In this document: positions 60,956-64,000 of the stretch, piece after piece | Layout of the letters: each line of letters opens with the position of its first letter | Position numbering within the stretch: the first letter of the stretch is position 1 | Assembly (NCBI RefSeq): GCF_022788635.1 | Contig: NZ_CP076024.1 | Location: 2,232,001-2,296,000 of the forward strand | From: Methylobacter sp. S3L5C | GTDB taxonomy: Bacteria > Pseudomonadota > Gammaproteobacteria > Methylococcales > Methylomonadaceae | Reading direction: 5' to 3' | Length of the DNA stretch: 64,000 nucleotides | Notes under the pieces: generated by a model | What the model was told of the DNA's origin: nothing | Databases searched by the model: none | Seen by the model: only the letters and a program-made list of their open reading frames with translations | Made by a program: the position numbers and the translations under genes

Positions 60956-61231
60956 TTAGTAAACTGCGTCATGGTTGCCAACAGTCACAGGGATGATTTG
61001 CTCATCCTGAATCAGCAGTTCCAGCGTGATGCGATAGGACAAGTTTATGGAAATCGAATGTAATCCCTCCAACTTGCCGTGCAAAGGGTGTAAACGCAAC
61101 GACGGATGAGAAGGGTTGGCTTCTAACAATTGCAGGGTTTTTAAATATTGCTGACGTAGTTCGGGATGCATTTTAAGAAACCTTGATGCCTGCCGACTGT
61201 AACGCTCGGTGAAAATCAGCGCGTAAGCCAT
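60956..61231 (-). CDS. RelE/ParE-superfamily toxin
   Basis: 91 aa. The N-terminal FTERYSRQASRFLKMHPELRQQYLKTLQLLEANPSHPSLRLHPLHGKLEGLHSISINLSYRI pattern and the end IIPVTVGNHDAVY match the RelE-like fold of YafQ/YoeB/HigB-type mRNA interferases or plasmid-stabilisation proteins. The C-terminal HDAVY tail resembles the catalytic end of that group. It overlaps the antitoxin gene (TAATG), the standard antitoxin-first order. Confidence 0.85.
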   Translation of the reverse strand: MAYALIFTERYSRQASRFLKMHPELRQQYLKTLQLLEANPSHPSLRLHPLHGKLEGLHSISINLSYRITLELLIQDEQIIPVTVGNHDAVY

Positions 61232-61485
61232 TAAAGCGTATCCAGTCGCGCCAGGTGGTCTTGGGCTGATTCCTGCACAAATCGACCTGCGGCCAGATCA
61301 GCACGCGTTTCGGTTAATGCCGCCTCCAACTCACATTCACGCAAGTAATGGTAATGTGCAATATCCATCACGACAAACCGGTCTTTTCCACGTACCGAGA
61401 CAATTGCTTCCTGGGACTCCCTCAGTGCGGCTTCGATGGCCGAGATACCTTTGGTTTTTAAATCGTTAGCGCTAATATGAGACAT
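61231..61485 (-). CDS. Phd/YefM-type antitoxin
   Basis: 84 aa. MSHISANDLKTKGISAIEAALRESQEAIVSVRGKDRFVVMDIAHYHYLRECE follows the Phd/YefM pattern: DNA-binding N-terminal half with strand VVMDIAHYHYLRE, then an acidic helical tail that wraps the toxin. It should repress the operon through the palindromes just upstream (61518-61550). Confidence 0.85.
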   Translation of the reverse strand: MSHISANDLKTKGISAIEAALRESQEAIVSVRGKDRFVVMDIAHYHYLRECELEAALTETRADLAAGRFVQESAQDHLARLDTL

Positions 61486-61517
61486 AAGATGCTCCTTAAA
61501 AATAACTGCAATAAATG

Positions 61518-61550
61518 CGATTAATAGTGCGCTTAATCGTACTGTTAATC
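61518..61550 (-). promoter_or_regulatory. Overlapping inverted repeats, probable antitoxin operator
   Basis: CGATTAA (61518-61524) pairs with TTAATCG (61533-61539). GATTAATAGT (61519-61528) pairs, with one mismatch, with ACTGTTAATC (61541-61550). Located 33-65 bp upstream of the antitoxin ATG, a usual place for an autoregulatory operator. Confidence 0.55.
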
Positions 61551-61680
61551 AAGTGCCAATACCGATTTGGACCTTTGTTTTAATCCAAAGCTGGCTACCT
61601 AAACGGGACGGGGGTTTACAATCCCGTTCTTAATATTTAGCGCTTTCCGTAGCAAATTGAAGCGAATAATCACTTTCAAG

Positions 61681-62502
61681 TTATCGACTTTGCCTGATCG
61701 CCCAAGCGACATCAGCCGCTTGGCGGTTTTCTTTAACGTCGTGTACCCGAAATAGCTGCACGCCTGCCATAACGCCTAAAGCGGTAGTCACGGCGGTTGC
61801 GGTAACCAGTTCCGAAGGTTCTGTTACTGCGCAGATTGTGCCCATAAAGCGCTTGCGACTGGTACCTAACAGCACTGGAAAGCCTAATGCCACCAGTGTA
61901 TCCAGATGCGCCAGTAAATCCAGGTTATCCTGTTTACGTTTACCAAAACCGATGCCCGGATCAATGGCTATCTTGGCTTTTTTAACGCCTGCTTTTAATG
62001 CGGCATCAACTCGTTGTTCCAGAGCCTCAATCACTTCCTGAACGACATTCTGATAATAAGGGCTGTCCTGCATGGTTTTGGGTGTACCTTGGCTGTGCAT
62101 TAAAATAATGGGTACGCCGGTTTGTGCGGCCAATGCCAATATGGCCGGATCATTTTGGCCTGCGGAAACATCATTGATGATATTGACTCCGGCCCCCAGA
62201 GCCGCTTTGGCCACTATACTGGAGGTGGTATCAATACTGATTGAAATCGCGCTTTTTAGTTGTTGCCTGATGGCGGTTACAACCGGAATAACCCGGTGTA
62301 TTTGTTCTTCCGGTGTTACTGACTCCGAGCCGGGGCGCGTTGATTCACCGCCTATATCAATAATATCTACGCCTTCAGCCAGCATGTGTTCGACTTGCTT
62401 TAGCGCATCATTAAGCCCTGAGTATTTGCCGCCATCAGAAAAGCTGTCTGGCGTAACATTTAAAATACCCATAATCAGCGGTTTATTGAGTTGACTGAAC
62501 AT
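61681..62502 (-). CDS. folP: Dihydropteroate synthase
   Basis: 273 aa from ATG 62502, which has AGGAG eight bases upstream; longer frames would overlap the divergent gene's promoter. TIM-barrel DHPS with IMGILNVTPDSFSDGG, GGESTRPG, NDVSAG and IDPGIGFGKRKQDN, all substrate-binding motifs. It joins p-aminobenzoate to the pterin diphosphate for folate. It stands divergent, 73 bp apart, from H4MPT-type genes that use a related reaction. Confidence 0.96.
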   Translation of the reverse strand: MFSQLNKPLIMGILNVTPDSFSDGGKYSGLNDALKQVEHMLAEGVDIIDIGGESTRPGSESVTPEEQIHRVIPVVTAIRQQLKSAISISIDTTSSIVAKAALGAGVNIINDVSAGQNDPAILALAAQTGVPIILMHSQGTPKTMQDSPYYQNVVQEVIEALEQRVDAALKAGVKKAKIAIDPGIGFGKRKQDNLDLLAHLDTLVALGFPVLLGTSRKRFMGTICAVTEPSELVTATAVTTALGVMAGVQLFRVHDVKENRQAADVAWAIRQSR

Positions 62503-62575
62503 GTCCGGGCTCCTGTGAGAAGTGAAGTGTAGAATCGGGTATAATGGCTCAAATCTTTCGACTCTTAATGGTGTC

Positions 62576-63130
62576 ATGAATAAACCACGACTGGCTTGGG
62601 CCATTACCGGCTCCGGTCATTATATAGAAGAATGCCTCAATTTCCTGCTTACCCTTGATGATGTTGATTTATATCTTAGTCAGGCGGCGGAGGAGGTGAT
62701 AAAAATGTACGGCTTTAATCTTAATGAAATCCGTGAAAAAATGCCTGTATACCGCGATAAATCAGCATCATCACCCCCTGTTGGGCATTTTTATAAAGGT
62801 TATTACCACACCTTTGTGATGGCACCTGCGACTTCAAATACGGTGGCTAAATGTGTACTGGGTATTTCCGATTCTTTGGTAACCAACTTATATTCCCAGG
62901 CTGGAAAATGCCGTGTGCCGAGTATTGTGTATCCGTGTGATATTTCACCGGAGATGGAAACGACGGCGCCAGGGGGTAAAAAAGTGATGGTTTATCCACG
63001 AAAAATTGATTTGGAAGGTACCGATAAGTTAAGTACTCATGAATATACCAGCATCGTTAATAGTGTTGATGAATTAATCATTACTGTTAAAGCACGCCTG
63101 GTTTTTATGGCCAAAGAGAGTGACGCTTAA
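62576..63130 (+). CDS. Flavoprotein, dihydromethanopterin reductase (DmrB/AfpA-like)
   Basis: 184 aa from ATG 62576. HPPCDC-fold flavoprotein: AWAITGSGHYIEECL binds the FMN phosphate, and VMAPATSNTVAKCVLGISDSL is the PASANT-type motif. PSIVYPCD and the late PRKIDLEGTDKL follow. In methylotrophs such proteins lie in the tetrahydromethanopterin gene set and are annotated as dihydromethanopterin reductase (acceptor). It overlaps the next gene by one base (TAATG). The enzymatic role is inferred from family and neighbour. Confidence 0.8.
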   Translation: MNKPRLAWAITGSGHYIEECLNFLLTLDDVDLYLSQAAEEVIKMYGFNLNEIREKMPVYRDKSASSPPVGHFYKGYYHTFVMAPATSNTVAKCVLGISDSLVTNLYSQAGKCRVPSIVYPCDISPEMETTAPGGKKVMVYPRKIDLEGTDKLSTHEYTSIVNSVDELIITVKARLVFMAKESDA

Positions 63131-64000
63131 TGAGTGAGCATCTCCTTTTTTTGACCGGCAAGCTGGCAGAAAAACAACTGCGCAGTATTTTAGAGAAAAT
63201 GCAGCCGGAATTTACTTACACCGTACATCAATTGGGGGTTAAAGTCGCCGCATTAATAACGGCCGATATGATAGGTCGCAGGTTGACAGACACTTTTGGC
63301 GCTAACCGTATTATTGTGCCCGGACGCTGTCGGGGTAATTTGGAAGCCTTGTCAGAAACCTTGGGTTTACCGATGGAACGTGGACCGGAAGAGCTTAAAG
63401 ATTTGCCGCAATATTTTGGCAAAGCCGCGCAAAAGCACGATTTAAGTCGTTATAGCGTCAAAATATTTGCTGAAATTGTTGATGCGCCCAACGTTAGTGT
63501 TGACGAAGTGGTTAAACGTGCCCATTACTATAAAAAAAATGGCGCTGACGTTATTGATATCGGTTGCTTACCCAGCACTAATTTTCCGCATATGGAAGAT
63601 ATTATTCAGGCCTTGAAACAGGAAGGCTTTACCGTCAGTATCGATTCCTTGGAGGCCAGTGATTTGCTCAGAGGTGCCAAAGCGGGAGCTGATTATATGC
63701 TCAGCTTGCATGAAAGCACGTTGTGGATTGCTGATGAAGTGGCGGCGACGCCAATTATCATTCCGGAAAAACATGAAGACCTGGCTTCACTGGATAGAGC
63801 CATTAAAGTGATGCAGGCAAAGAATCGGGCTTTTATTGTTGATCCGATTTTAGATCCGCTGCATTTTGGCTTCACGCAATCCATTGTGCGTTATCACGAT
63901 GTCAGAAAAAAATATCCCGATATAGAAATAATGATGGGGGTGGGTAATATTACCGAATTGACCCACGCCGATACGACGGGTATGAATACTTTGTTGCTGG
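63130..64000 (+). CDS. Dihydropteroate-synthase-like protein of H4MPT synthesis (3' end outside window)
   Basis: 290 codons are visible and the frame runs off the right edge. It begins MSEHLLFLTGKLAEKQL and holds a DHPS-like TIM-barrel segment: YYKKNGADVIDIGCLPS, GFTVSIDSLEASDLLRGAKAGADYMLSL, FIVDPILDPLHFG, MMGVGNITEL. This matches the TIGR00284/DUF6513 group found in methanogens and in methylotrophic bacteria with tetrahydromethanopterin-linked formaldehyde oxidation. The coupling with the flavoprotein supports that role. It is the strongest hint that the organism is a methylotroph. Confidence 0.82.
   Translation, partial: MSEHLLFLTGKLAEKQLRSILEKMQPEFTYTVHQLGVKVAALITADMIGRRLTDTFGANRIIVPGRCRGNLEALSETLGLPMERGPEELKDLPQYFGKAAQKHDLSRYSVKIFAEIVDAPNVSVDEVVKRAHYYKKNGADVIDIGCLPSTNFPHMEDIIQALKQEGFTVSIDSLEASDLLRGAKAGADYMLSLHESTLWIADEVAATPIIIPEKHEDLASLDRAIKVMQAKNRAFIVDPILDPLHFGFTQSIVRYHDVRKKYPDIEIMMGVGNITELTHADTTGMNTLLL

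Overview
The window reads as a chromosomal piece of a gammaproteobacterial methanotroph (order Methylococcales, Methylobacter-like). The best clue is the right end. There a canonical dihydropteroate synthase (folP) lies beside a DmrB-type flavoprotein and a dihydropteroate-synthase-like protein, a pairing typical of tetrahydromethanopterin (H4MPT) synthesis in C1-using bacteria. Moderate to low GC, many dispersed palindromic repeats and an exosortase/PEP-CTERM system fit the same group. No rRNA, tRNA or CRISPR array was seen.

Layout. (1) 1-1913: the tail of a DUF1295 membrane protein and a CFA-synthase-type methyltransferase. (2) 1914-7678: a repeat field and a 1454-aa DUF4347/RTX surface protein on the minus strand, with eight 282-bp internal repeats. 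(3) 7679-18191: a nearly complete type II secretion system, gspC-D-E-F-G-H-I-J-K-L-M. (4) 18192-21698: a DDE transposase, a 42-bp tandem repeat, a MITE and a ribbon-helix-helix-like gene. (5) 21699-42956: a PEP-CTERM protein, a periplasmic-binding-protein-like exoprotein, a two-partner secretion pair (TpsB and a ~3350-aa TpsA), then a DUF2341/LamG-ExbB fusion, ExbD, TonB, a porin and a coiled-coil periplasmic protein. (6) 43269-55249: the XrtA-linked exopolysaccharide locus (PrsT-like TPR lipoprotein, BY-kinase-like protein, Wzz-like and Wza-like proteins, beta-barrel, exosortase A-EpsI), then gmd and fcl for GDP-L-fucose. (7) 55374-64000: housekeeping genes (GIY-YIG, def, a methyltransferase-PPK1 fusion, a PLP desulfhydrase/deaminase, SRAP), a RelE/Phd toxin-antitoxin pair, folP and the start of an H4MPT gene pair.

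How it fits together. Regions 3 and 5 look like one secretion island. Direct 7-bp repeats with an 11-bp period, the signature of a PhoB box, stand upstream of gspC, gspG, tpsB and the exbB-like gene. Two c-di-GMP-I (GEMM) riboswitch-like leaders stand before the PEP-CTERM protein and the giant TpsA adhesin. The gene order T2SS - binding protein - TPS - ExbB/ExbD/TonB recalls the phosphate-controlled hxc-pdt-exbB2D2 locus of Pseudomonas aeruginosa. I infer an island that secretes scavenging proteins and deploys a giant adhesin under phosphate starvation and c-di-GMP control. Here it lies next to an exosortase system that may process the PEP-CTERM protein sharing a ~185-residue domain with the giant DUF4347 protein.

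The intergenic space is crowded with mobile repeats. One is a MITE with 17-bp terminal repeats and 9-bp target duplications; it has split a perfect 33-bp palindrome upstream of gspG.
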